Under the pieces are notes generated by a model. That model did not search any database, had not been told where the DNA came from, and was given only the letters and a program-made list of their open reading frames with translations. 64,000 nt of DNA. It comes from UBA1351 sp963677885. GTDB taxonomy: Bacteria > Bacillota > Clostridia > Lachnospirales > Vallitaleaceae. This document shows, in pieces, positions 8,521 to 15,927 of this stretch. The DNA lies in assembly GCA_963677885.1 (NCBI GenBank), contig OY782500.1, positions 3,286,001 to 3,350,000 on the forward strand. The letters are read 5' to 3'. Numbering within the stretch: the stretch's first letter is position 1; the number at the start of each line of letters is the position of its first letter. Position numbers and translations under genes: made by a program.

Positions 8521-8705
8521 TACAGAAATATATAGCATATGACATAAATAAAAGTGAACAATAAGAAAACCTTGTTCATGGAAATTTTTTCGTCAAATGT
8601 GCTAAAATATTAAAATTCTATTAAAATTGATTGTTAATATGTATCTTCCTTAACAATCAATTTTTTTGTTTGCCAAGGTATTTTCACAGTGTTGTGTAGA
8701 CGCTG

Positions 8706-8734
8706 TTGACTTCCTATTATAATAGGTATAGTAT
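8706..8734 (+). promoter_or_regulatory. Promoter with a perfect 14-bp palindrome in its spacer
   Basis: TTGACT (8706-8711) and TAGTAT (8729-8734) are 17 bases apart. The spacer contains CCTATTATAATAGG (8713-8726), a perfect palindrome placed where a repressor dimer would exclude polymerase. No obvious cognate regulator is adjacent. Confidence 0.6.
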
Positions 8735-8740
8735 GGAGTA

Positions 8741-8890
8741 GGCTTCTCAAACAGGCGTAACTTGGGACATTAGGAGGAGTCAAGATCTCAGTAAAATATT
8801 GGATTTGATAGATAGTGTTAAGTGCTTCAAAGTAAGTAACGGTATAGATCAGCTTTTTCTATTGGTAATAGGAGAATGCTGTTTTTTTTT
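8741..8890 (+). promoter_or_regulatory. Structured 5' leader ending in an intrinsic terminator: candidate riboswitch
   Basis: The region 8521-8947 has no gene. The predicted transcript begins at about 8741 directly with GGCTTCTC, which pairs with GAGGAGTC (8774-8781). GATCT (8784-8788) pairs with AGATC (8846-8850), closing a second domain that abuts a terminator: CAGC (8850-8853) with GCTG (8878-8881), imperfect pairs inside, then nine T. The leader precedes a cation-permease operon. I could not match it to a named riboswitch class; Na+, Li+ or c-di-AMP classes are the ones to test. Confidence 0.5.
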
Positions 8891-8947
8891 GCGCCATTTC
8901 CTGTTATAGATAGTTTGTATTTTATCAATGAATAGGAAGGATTAACC

Positions 8948-9253
8948 ATGTATTTATTTGTATGTGCTATGGAAAAAGGCGATTTGAAGTACGAAATCTC
9001 AGAAATCATTCGGAACAAAACTATTATCGAGCAGGCAACCTGGATTATGGGCGAAAACGGATCAGACTACGATATATCAGAGAATCCTGTTGTCATCGGC
9101 TCTCTTGCATCACTTCTCAAGAACAAGGAACAAGACGTTCTTTTGGCTAAAGTCAAAGGGATGGACAATGTCAATTTATTCAAACAATACCTGCAAACTA
9201 AAAAAGATCAGAAACACAATTGTGAGTATTTTGTACTCCAGCTTGTGGCATAG
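8948..9253 (+). CDS. Small protein, possible stand-alone RAM/AsnC-like ligand domain
   Basis: A 101-residue soluble protein with an AGGAAGG site upstream, directly followed (12 bases) by the permease gene. I do not recognise it firmly. The pattern MYLFVCAMEKGDLKYEISEIIRN ... LLAKVKGMDNVNLFKQYL has the beta-alpha-beta rhythm of Lrp/AsnC effector (RAM) or PII-like ferredoxin folds, without a DNA-binding part. Position after the terminator-bearing leader suggests a regulatory subunit for the permease. Function unknown. Confidence 0.65.
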   Translation: MYLFVCAMEKGDLKYEISEIIRNKTIIEQATWIMGENGSDYDISENPVVIGSLASLLKNKEQDVLLAKVKGMDNVNLFKQYLQTKKDQKHNCEYFVLQLVA

Positions 9254-9265
9254 GGGGACAGCTAA

Positions 9266-10540
9266 GTGGAAGTTAATCATGTCTTATTAGCTGTTGTTAT
9301 TTTTCTTGTCACTTATGGAATCATTGTTTCTGAAAAAATCAACCGAACTTCAATAGCTTTGGTTGGTGCTGTTTTGTTGATATTAACCCATGTCGTAACC
9401 CAGGAAGTGGCCATTGAACATATCGATTTCAATACCATTGGCCTCCTCATTGGGATGATGATCATTGTTAATATATTAAGGCGCACCGGTATATTTGGTT
9501 ATTTAGCTATTAAAGCTGCAAAATCCGTTAACGGTGAGCCATGGAAGATTATAGTTATCTTCTCTGTTTTTACTGCAATTTCTTCAGCACTTCTGGATAA
9601 TGTAACAACCATTCTTTTAATCGTACCCATCACGCTGGTTATTACAGATACCCTGGAGCTTGACCCGATACCATTTGTCTTACCATTGATTCTGGTTTCA
9701 AACATCGGTGGTACGGCTACCTTGATCGGTGATCCTCCAAATATTATGATCGGTTCCGCAACAGGCCTTGGATTTATTGACTTTATCGTCAATTTGGCAC
9801 CGGTTATTATCATTGTCTTTATTACTGTCATCTTTGTATTTCGCTTCATGTTCAAAAAAAGACTTTCGATAACTGAAGATAAACGTGGTAAAATAATGGA
9901 GATGAATGAACATCTTGCCATTAAGGATAAGGTACTCTTGAAAAAAAGTCTTGTAGTACTATTCCTTACCATTATCGGATTTGTTTTGCACCAGTTACTG
10001 GATTTCGAATCAGCAACAGTGGCTCTTGTTGGTGCAGCAGTTCTTTTACTGATTAGTAAAATAGATCCTGAAGAAGTTTTGCTTGAAGTTGAATGGCCTA
10101 CAATTTTCTTTTTTACCGCCTTGTTTGTTCTTGTAGGTGGTTTAGAGCAAGTTGGTGTAATTGATTTCCTGGCGGAAAAAATGTTGGTCCTTACCGGTGG
10201 AAACCTGTTTTGGATGGCCATTGTTATTCTGTGGGGGTCAGCCATCGCTTCAGCATTCCTTGATAATATTCCTTTTGTGGCAACGATGATTCCTTTGATT
10301 AAGAGTATGGCTCTTATTACCGGATTTTCAATAACGCCATTATGGTGGGCTCTTGCTCTTGGAGCGTGTCTTGGCGGAAACGGTACCTTGGTTGGAGCAT
10401 CAGCCAATGTCATTGTTTCTGGTATGTTGGAGAAACATGGTAATAAGCTTGGATTTGTTGGTTTTATGAAAGTCGGATTTCCGATTATGGTAATCTCCGT
10501 ATTCATATCTACGATTTATCTGGTCATTTTCTATATATAG
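9266..10540 (+). CDS. ArsB/NhaD-type (SLC13-like) ion transporter
   Basis: A 424-residue membrane protein with about 11 hydrophobic segments. The family hallmarks SALLDNVTTILLIVPI and SNIGGTATLIGDPPNIMIG appear in the first half, with the mirrored SAFLDNIPFVATMIPLI and GACLGGNGTLVGASANV in the second. This places it in the ion transporter superfamily with ArsB, NhaD and P-protein. GTG start with AGGGGGA upstream. Lack of arsenic genes and the presence of an MpsC-family protein downstream favour Na+/H+ antiport, but the substrate is not proven. Confidence 0.85.
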   Translation: MEVNHVLLAVVIFLVTYGIIVSEKINRTSIALVGAVLLILTHVVTQEVAIEHIDFNTIGLLIGMMIIVNILRRTGIFGYLAIKAAKSVNGEPWKIIVIFSVFTAISSALLDNVTTILLIVPITLVITDTLELDPIPFVLPLILVSNIGGTATLIGDPPNIMIGSATGLGFIDFIVNLAPVIIIVFITVIFVFRFMFKKRLSITEDKRGKIMEMNEHLAIKDKVLLKKSLVVLFLTIIGFVLHQLLDFESATVALVGAAVLLLISKIDPEEVLLEVEWPTIFFFTALFVLVGGLEQVGVIDFLAEKMLVLTGGNLFWMAIVILWGSAIASAFLDNIPFVATMIPLIKSMALITGFSITPLWWALALGACLGGNGTLVGASANVIVSGMLEKHGNKLGFVGFMKVGFPIMVISVFISTIYLVIFYI

Positions 10541-10550
10541 GAGGTATGAA

Positions 10551-11030
10551 ATGAGAAGTATCGTAACAGCGGAAGTGTCACAACATACAATGAAATTGCA
10601 GCAACTTGGTGCTAAAGTGAATGTGATTAATTCAACTTTGTGCTATGTTAATTTTGATATTAGTGGTTTTGTAGTACAATATGTATATAACGTTAATCAG
10701 AAAGGCAACTACTTTCTTGAAAGAACCAAGCCTTATCCACTGGCTATCCAAGAATTTGACAGTGAAAAGGATGTGGTTCAGCTTATTAAGGATGATGTGG
10801 TCAAGTTTAAAAATGCTTTGAAATGTCATCATATTGACAAGTTTATTACGATTGCAAGAGATATAAACCGTACCTTCTCTATGTTTGAAGATACATTTTT
10901 GAATTACAATATTCCTGGAGAACGGGTGGATAAGATCCATAAGAAGATTCAGGCTTTATCTCTTGAGATTGAAATCATTCGGGATAATGCTGAGAAGTTA
11001 TTTGATGAGAATAATAACTGTAAACATTAA
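10551..11030 (+). CDS. Hypothetical protein of the cation-permease operon
   Basis: A 159-residue soluble protein, 10 bases after the permease stop, with AGGAGG. I recognise no family. The first 70 residues are beta-rich (MKLQQLGAKVNVINSTLCYVNFDISGFVVQYVYNV), the remainder is largely helical with a charged region near the C-terminus (KIHKKIQALSLEIEIIRDNAEKLF) that could be a short coiled coil. Co-transcription with the permease and MpsC-like protein suggests a role in ion handling or in sensing it. Confidence 0.7.
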   Translation: MRSIVTAEVSQHTMKLQQLGAKVNVINSTLCYVNFDISGFVVQYVYNVNQKGNYFLERTKPYPLAIQEFDSEKDVVQLIKDDVVKFKNALKCHHIDKFITIARDINRTFSMFEDTFLNYNIPGERVDKIHKKIQALSLEIEIIRDNAEKLFDENNNCKH

Positions 11031-11039
11031 CCTTAAACG

Positions 11040-11075
11040 CCCCGGAACTAAAAAATGGGGTTTTTAGTTGTCGGG
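11040..11075 (+). terminator. Two competing hairpins between the hypothetical gene and the MpsC-like gene
   Basis: CCCC (11040-11043) can pair with GGGG (11057-11060) followed by TTTTT, a small terminator. Alternatively AACTAAAAA (11046-11054) pairs with TTTTTAGTT (11061-11069), extended by CCCG/CGGG. The two structures exclude each other, as in attenuators, but the arrangement may simply tune downstream expression. Confidence 0.4.
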
Positions 11076-11100
11076 AGAATCAGTACCAGTGGAGGATATC

Positions 11101-11448
11101 ATGGAAAAAGGCAAGTTAGAAGATTTAATCAGCACCAATATGATTGCTTTCCAAAGGGAGCAGCTTGGGCGAGGTGCTGAATCGGCCAAAACCTATATTA
11201 TTGATGATATGATCATCATCAGATTAAAGGGTGTTTTGACGCCTGCTGAGAAGCAATTGGCAAGACAGGAAAAAGGTAAGGCCTTGGTTAAGGAAATGCG
11301 TTATCAGCTGGAAGAAATCATTCGTCCGAAATTAGAACTTTTAATTGAGGAAATCACAGGACTAAAAGTTGTTTCCCTGCATAATGATATTAGTACAAAA
11401 ACCGGGGAACGGATTGACGTTGTTGTCGTCGACAAAAAAATCTACTAA
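11101..11448 (+). CDS. MpsC-family (DUF2294) protein
   Basis: A 115-residue protein beginning MEKGKLEDLISTNMIAFQREQLGRG, with VKGVLTPAEK-like and RPKLELLIEEITGLKVVSLHNDISTKTGERIDVVVV stretches characteristic of DUF2294, now called the MpsC family of sodium-translocating system proteins. ATG at 11101 has GGAGG seven bases upstream; an upstream TTG at 11068 would overlap the hairpin and is unlikely. Family members are linked to Na+-coupled bicarbonate/cation transport, consistent with the permease two genes upstream. Confidence 0.75.
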   Translation: MEKGKLEDLISTNMIAFQREQLGRGAESAKTYIIDDMIIIRLKGVLTPAEKQLARQEKGKALVKEMRYQLEEIIRPKLELLIEEITGLKVVSLHNDISTKTGERIDVVVVDKKIY

Positions 11449-11514
11449 GCATAGACCGAAAGATGTATAATTTTTTATATCCAAATTCAAATACATCCTT
11501 TTCTATAAAAGTAT

Positions 11515-11547
11515 AGCCATCTCATATATGAATGAGATGGCTTTTTT
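11515..11547 (+). terminator. Intrinsic terminator between convergent operons
   Basis: AGCCATCTCAT (11515-11525) pairs perfectly with ATGAGATGGCT (11532-11542), loop ATATGA, followed by six T on the plus strand. It ends the permease operon and, as a perfect hairpin, may also stop the opposing transcript. Confidence 0.85.
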
Positions 11548-11555
11548 GTATCTTT

Positions 11556-11900
11556 TTATGAGATTTGTTTAAAGATATCATTTATGGGCACGCTGAAAAT
11601 GATTCCGGTATTGAAGGCTTGCTTTTCGTCGTTAATCATACTGTAGATATGGTCGATGATGTCGTGGGTACTTGTCATGGTATTGTTGATGACAACCACG
11701 ATCTTACCACGGTTGAGCATATCAAACTTATCATCGAAAGCTACATCAATGGAGTGCCTAAAGGAATTGTCAGGATTTAACAAGCCGTATGTTCCAAAGG
11801 ATGGCATGGCCAGGAAGTCTCCTAAGCCAATTTCTTTCAGATATGCCTTGACCTTGCGTTGTTTGGACTTGTCGTTAATGATTGCAGTAATCAGATCCAT
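11556..11900 (-). CDS. PII-like protein 2 of the antiporter operon
   Basis: A 114-residue protein starting MDLITAIINDKSKQRKVKAYL (ATG at 11900, GGGGG upstream); the open frame extends further upstream but that part overlaps the preceding gene. It ends NTGIIFSVPINDIF, the same C-terminal beta strand pattern as the neighbouring PII-like protein and as GlnB/GlnK. The T-loop region does not carry the uridylylated Tyr context of GlnB, so it is a PII-like rather than a nitrogen PII protein. Probably binds a small ligand and controls the antiporter. Confidence 0.7.
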   Translation of the reverse strand: MDLITAIINDKSKQRKVKAYLKEIGLGDFLAMPSFGTYGLLNPDNSFRHSIDVAFDDKFDMLNRGKIVVVINNTMTSTHDIIDHIYSMINDEKQAFNTGIIFSVPINDIFKQIS

Positions 11901-11910
11901 AATATCCCCC

Positions 11911-12297
11911 TTACTCCATATGGTATTCGCCGTCACGGCGAATGATGTGACGTTCAAGCTCGCCGCCACGCATATAGTTAATGGGCAGGGTGAAAATAAA
12001 GGCGCCGCCCTTATCCTTGCCGTCCGTATTGATGGTTTCATTGATGGATTTGGCAGCTTCCTGTACCTGTGAATCCTTCTCGACTACAGAGAGGATTATT
12101 TTTTTGATTTCATTTCTCTGTTCAAGACTTTCCACGAGGCTAGCAAGAAAGGATGTGGTGTTAAGCTGTCGATTACCTTTTCCGCGGCTTCCCACACCTT
12201 CCAGAATGGTTGCTCCCCGGATGCCTGATTCTTTTAGGATTTGGACAACGGTTTGGGTATATTCCATTTTGTTGAGAATGACAATAAGTGCTTGCAT
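11911..12297 (-). CDS. PII-like protein 1 of the antiporter operon
   Basis: A 128-residue PII-superfamily protein: MQALIVILNKMEYTQTVVQIL (beta1-alpha1), GIRGATILEGVGSRGKG (the T-loop side, rich in Gly), and KGGAFIFTLPINYMRGGE at the end of the core. The ATG at 12297 follows AGGGGG. It lies 9 bases after the antiporter gene and 10 bases before a second PII-like gene. PII-like proteins next to Na+/bicarbonate or Na+/H+ transporters usually gate them in response to nucleotides; here that role is inferred. Confidence 0.78.
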   Translation of the reverse strand: MQALIVILNKMEYTQTVVQILKESGIRGATILEGVGSRGKGNRQLNTTSFLASLVESLEQRNEIKKIILSVVEKDSQVQEAAKSINETINTDGKDKGGAFIFTLPINYMRGGELERHIIRRDGEYHME

Positions 12298-12306
12298 ATT
12301 TTCCCC

Positions 12307-13494
12307 CTATTCTTCTTCCAGTTGATAAGCTTCGCCGGACTTGATGACAGCCAGCTTGGTCATTAAAGGACCAATGATTTCAGTTGCGATGGTAGTGGCC
12401 AGCAGGACGGTGATAACGATGTCTCCGATACCAGTACCTGCAAATTCATGACTGATAACGATGGCCAAACCGACGGCCACACCGATTTGGGATAAAAGAC
12501 CGAAACCTAAGTATTTAGAGACGTTTTTATCTGCTTTGGTGATAATTCCCATAAGGGATGCGCCACTGATTTTACCTGCCATACGCATAAGCAGATAGAC
12601 AAGGCCGATCACACCGACTTGGCTAATGAGGCTGATATCCAGTCTTGCACCAGCGATAACAAAGAAACTGATATAAAGCGGCGCAGTGAATGCTTCAATA
12701 ACCATAAATGCTTTGAGACGTTTGGATGAGTAGTTGGCAATGACGATACCCAAAGTCATATTGGTAAGGAGGGTTGACAGTTCGAAATAATCTGCAATCC
12801 CGATGGCAATAAAGATACCGGCAACCACGATTGCCAATACTTCGCTGTTTCTGGAAAAGTACCTGAGTAAAAGCATGAGGACAAGGCCGATGCCTAACCC
12901 CAGTAAGACAGAGAAGCCAATTTCATAAAGGGGACCTAGAAGCATCTTGGAGATATGAACATCTTCACCGTGCTCAAGGGTTACTTTTGCTATAGAAGAA
13001 GCGACTGCATAGATCATTAAACAAATGATATCATCAATAGCTACTACGGCTATTAATGTTTTGGTCAGAGGACCTTTAGCCCTTAATTGATTGAGGATAA
13101 GTACCGTTGCAGCCGGTGCCGTTGCTGATGCAACTGCTCCCAGTAGAATGGCAGTGGCCAGGGTCTGGTGGAGGAGAAGCATGGAAATGAATACCAGGAT
13201 AAAGGCCATGCCTCCTTCGGCCATAGCGATGAAAACCACCCGTAGACCAATTTTCTTCAGTTCTTCAAAAACAAGCTCGCCACCAATAGTAAAGGCGATG
13301 ATTGCCAATGCAACCTCGCTGACGGAGTTGGCGTTTTCGATGAATTCACTGTCTAAAATGTTGACGAATGATTTCCCAAGAATCATTCCTGCAATGATGT
13401 AACCGGCGACTGAAGGTACCTTAATAACCTCAATAAGTTTTCCTAAGAGAAACCCAACGATAATTGCAATACCAAGTCCTAATAATGTAGTCAT
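12307..13494 (-). CDS. CPA-type Na+(K+)/H+ antiporter
   Basis: A 395-residue cation:proton antiporter with about 12 hydrophobic segments. The N-terminal VPSVAGYIIAGMILG and the paired acidic motif VVAIDDIICLMIYA (about residues 150-163) are typical of the CPA2-like monovalent cation/proton antiporters. There is no C-terminal TrkA/RCK domain, which many relatives have; the two PII-like proteins encoded downstream may take that regulatory place. It is the first gene of a minus-strand operon with a structured leader. Confidence 0.88.
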   Translation of the reverse strand: MTTLLGLGIAIIVGFLLGKLIEVIKVPSVAGYIIAGMILGKSFVNILDSEFIENANSVSEVALAIIAFTIGGELVFEELKKIGLRVVFIAMAEGGMAFILVFISMLLLHQTLATAILLGAVASATAPAATVLILNQLRAKGPLTKTLIAVVAIDDIICLMIYAVASSIAKVTLEHGEDVHISKMLLGPLYEIGFSVLLGLGIGLVLMLLLRYFSRNSEVLAIVVAGIFIAIGIADYFELSTLLTNMTLGIVIANYSSKRLKAFMVIEAFTAPLYISFFVIAGARLDISLISQVGVIGLVYLLMRMAGKISGASLMGIITKADKNVSKYLGFGLLSQIGVAVGLAIVISHEFAGTGIGDIVITVLLATTIATEIIGPLMTKLAVIKSGEAYQLEEE

Positions 13495-13553
13495 ATTAAT
13501 CCTTTCTTGTTAACCAATGATTTTGATGATCTTGACAAGGTGGAAACGAAAAA

Positions 13554-13613
13554 GGACCAAACACACATCTTCTTTATTAACGGCTGTTAATCCAAAAGAT
13601 CTATATTTGGTCC
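13554..13613 (-). terminator. Nested hairpin with U-tract in the antiporter leader: candidate attenuator
   Basis: Read on the minus strand, GGACCAAA, ATCTT and TTAAC pair in turn with GTTAA, AAGAT and TTTGGTCC, with symmetric 5-base internal loops and a 4-base apical loop, followed by five U (13549-13553 on the complement). It lies about 65 bases after the predicted transcript start and 55 bases before the antiporter ATG, so it could end transcription in the leader. The remaining non-coding DNA of 13495-13920 holds the two divergent promoters. Confidence 0.55.
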
Positions 13614-13682
13614 ATATTTTTGCTTACAGATTGCACTCAAAATCATTTACCGATTCAATTGTTAAATCTTGTTCCATAGGCT

Positions 13683-13711
13683 ATTTTAAATGTCTTTAAG
13701 GTGAAAGTCAA
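13683..13711 (-). promoter_or_regulatory. Promoter of the antiporter operon
   Basis: On the minus strand TTGACT (13706-13711) and TAAAAT (13683-13688) are separated by 17 bases. The leader to the ATG is about 180 bases. Confidence 0.6.
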
Positions 13712-13847
13712 ATAGAAAAAGGAACCTTTCTTTTCGCTTGGATTAGCAATATTTTAAGGTTTTTGTCTATGCCCCTAAAAGGTCCTGTACAAAATAACAA
13801 TGAATGATGTGGATTGCCTATGAATCTTGTTTTATATGAACTCTTTT

Positions 13848-13889
13848 GTTCGTTCGTGAATTGACTATTCAGAAACGAACATATATAAT
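13848..13889 (+). promoter_or_regulatory. Promoter and DeoR-type operator words of the first sugar ABC operon
   Basis: TTGACT (13861-13866) and TATAAT (13884-13889) are 17 bases apart. GTTCGT (13848-13853) and ACGAAC (13875-13880) form an inverted repeat across the -35. CGAACATA (13876-13883) is also present in both copies of the repeat around the promoter at 19340, suggesting one DeoR regulator acts at both. Confidence 0.6.
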
Positions 13890-13920
13890 GGACATATTAA
13901 ATATATGATTGGGTGGCAAA

Positions 13921-14919
13921 ATGAAAAAAAAATATCTTCGGTTAATAGGTCTTGTTTGGGTCCTGGTCTTATTTTTGACTTCGTGTAGCGGTAGAGCGGT
14001 TGACTCTGAGAGACTTAGGGTGGCTATGATTCCAAAGGTTATTGGTATATCTTATTTTGATATTTGTGTTGATGGTGCAAAAGAAGCTGGACTTGCTTAT
14101 GACATGGATATCATATATAAAGGGCCGACAACGGCTGATGCGGCTTCCCAGGTGAATATTATTCAGGACATGATCTTCCAAAATGTGGATGTTCTGGCTG
14201 TGGCACCGGTAGATCCGGATGCTGTTGAGCCTATACTCTTAAAGGCAAGGGAAAAGGGGATTAAGGTCATTACCTATGATGCAGACGCAACCATTGCCGG
14301 ACGAGATCTTTTTGTGAATCAGGTGGATTCTGAGGTTTTAGGTAAACATATTATTGACAATATGGTCAAATTAGTCGGACCGGATGGTAACTATGCTATA
14401 TTGACAGCATCCATGACGGCTGACAATCAGAACCAATGGTTGATATCCATGAGAGAATATCAAGAAGACATGTACCCTGATTTGAACCTGCTAACCATTA
14501 TCCCTACTGATGAAGACCAGCAAAAAGCATATGTTAACACAAGGAATCTCATTCAGGCCTATCCTGAGCTGGATGGTATTTTTGCTATGTCGACTGAAGC
14601 GGGACCCGGCGCTGCTCAAGCCCTGAAATCCCTTGAAATAAAAGGAGACATCAAACTTTACTGCTTGTCCCTGCCTGAAGATATGGCGGGATATATCAGA
14701 GATGGTTATGTACAGTTGGTAACCCTATGGGATCCTTATGATTTGGGACGATTAACTATTGAAAGTTTGTATTATATGTTGGAGAATGAACTACCAACAG
14801 GAAATCGCATAAACATATCGGGGGAAGAGTATGTTTTTGATCCGGACACAGGGACCATTATCATGGGGCAGCCCCTGGATTTTGATCAAAGTAATATTGA
14901 TGATATAAAGTTTAAGTAA
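13921..14919 (+). CDS. Sugar-binding lipoprotein, RhaS/LsrB-like
   Basis: A 332-residue lipoprotein: MKKKYLRLIGLVWVLVLFL signal followed by lipobox TSC. The mature part VAMIPKVIGISYFDICVDGA, DIIYKGPTTADAASQV, VAPVDPDAV and ASMTADNQNQW resembles the LsrB (AI-2)/RhaS (rhamnose) branch of the ribose-binding-protein family. It opens an operon with two permeases, a DeoR regulator and an unusual ATPase. TTG at 13909 is a poor alternative start; ATG at 13921 follows GGGTGG. Ligand is probably a deoxyhexose; AI-2 is possible but no lsrK/lsrFG-type genes are present. Confidence 0.85.
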   Translation: MKKKYLRLIGLVWVLVLFLTSCSGRAVDSERLRVAMIPKVIGISYFDICVDGAKEAGLAYDMDIIYKGPTTADAASQVNIIQDMIFQNVDVLAVAPVDPDAVEPILLKAREKGIKVITYDADATIAGRDLFVNQVDSEVLGKHIIDNMVKLVGPDGNYAILTASMTADNQNQWLISMREYQEDMYPDLNLLTIIPTDEDQQKAYVNTRNLIQAYPELDGIFAMSTEAGPGAAQALKSLEIKGDIKLYCLSLPEDMAGYIRDGYVQLVTLWDPYDLGRLTIESLYYMLENELPTGNRINISGEEYVFDPDTGTIIMGQPLDFDQSNIDDIKFK

Positions 14920-14947
14920 TTACTTATCTGGATAGGCGGTATTTGAC

Positions 14948-15925
14948 ATGGGGAATGTTTTACAGTCAGCTAAAAAGCTGATTAAGAGAAGAGAATTCTA
15001 TATAGTGTATTTGACTTTGGTGCTATGGATTCTTATTGGTCTTATGAATGAAAATTTCTTTTCTTTGAGATATTTGGCAGAATTGATTGGAGTTAGCGGC
15101 ATATATTTTATCTGCAGTTTTGGCGTGTTACCTTTGATGATCAAGGGGGATTTTAACCTGTCAATTGGTGGATTAATGGCTATGGTTGGATTAGTGACCA
15201 TGGCAATGCTTGGCAGTCTCCATTTGCCCCTGTGGCTGGCTATCCTTGTGGGCATTGGGACCGGTGGTATACTAGGCGGTCTGAATGGTTGGATTATAGC
15301 TAAGCTCAAGGTTTCTTCTGTTGTTGTAACCTTGGCTATGATGAATATATACTACGGCTTGGCGAGATTTATTGGTCGAAGAGCTGGAATTGGCAATGCA
15401 CTTGTTGACAGGGGACTTTTTGAAAATCTACCCAGTGGAATTCTCTTGATGAATGTAACTATTCTTGTGGTTTTGGGAATTACTTTTTATTTCCTTAAGT
15501 TCAGCCAGTTGGGTAGATGTGTTTTTGCCTTTGGTGGCAACAGAAAACTGGCCCTACTTAAAGGGTTTAATGAAGAAAGGGTAACCATTGGAACCCACAT
15601 GTTCAGCGGTTTGGCCGGAGGCTTGGCGGCAGTGCTTCATATGATAACTTTTCAGCAGATGAGTATTGAGGTTTATAATGGAATTGAGTTTGAGTTGATT
15701 ATCATTGTAATTATAGGTGGTTTGAATATACTTGGTGGATATGGGTCTGTTCTTGGCACTTTCTTTGCCAGTCTCTTTATTGTCATCTTGAAAAGTGGCC
15801 TGGTCTTTGCAAAAATATCCGTCTTCTGGCACGATATGCTGGTTGGATTTATCATAATTCTTCTGGTTAGTTTTGAGATGTATCGACATAAAAAGCAGCA
15901 GCAGATGCTTTTGGAACAGGGGTGA
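14948..15925 (+). CDS. Sugar ABC transporter permease (ribose/rhamnose type)
   Basis: A 325-residue membrane protein of the RbsC/RhaP family, with about 9-10 hydrophobic segments. Family landmarks are altered: the usual GGIDLSVG is KGDFNLSIGG, and the cytoplasmic coupling loop reads FAFGGNRKLALLKGFN; GGLNILGGYGSVLGTFF is the conserved motif near the C-terminus. The ribosome site is weak, 28 bases after the lipoprotein gene. Partner of the following permease. Confidence 0.85.
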   Translation: MGNVLQSAKKLIKRREFYIVYLTLVLWILIGLMNENFFSLRYLAELIGVSGIYFICSFGVLPLMIKGDFNLSIGGLMAMVGLVTMAMLGSLHLPLWLAILVGIGTGGILGGLNGWIIAKLKVSSVVVTLAMMNIYYGLARFIGRRAGIGNALVDRGLFENLPSGILLMNVTILVVLGITFYFLKFSQLGRCVFAFGGNRKLALLKGFNEERVTIGTHMFSGLAGGLAAVLHMITFQQMSIEVYNGIEFELIIIVIIGGLNILGGYGSVLGTFFASLFIVILKSGLVFAKISVFWHDMLVGFIIILLVSFEMYRHKKQQQMLLEQG

Positions 15926-15927
15926 AC

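Noticed and set aside
9499..10506. Long minus-strand open frame of 335 codons
   Set aside because: It is antisense to the permease, lacks any family resemblance, and the plus frame has clear transporter motifs.
11656..12325. Plus-strand open frames opposite the PII-like genes
   Set aside because: They are shadows of the minus-strand PII-like genes, which have proper starts, spacing and recognisable fold patterns.
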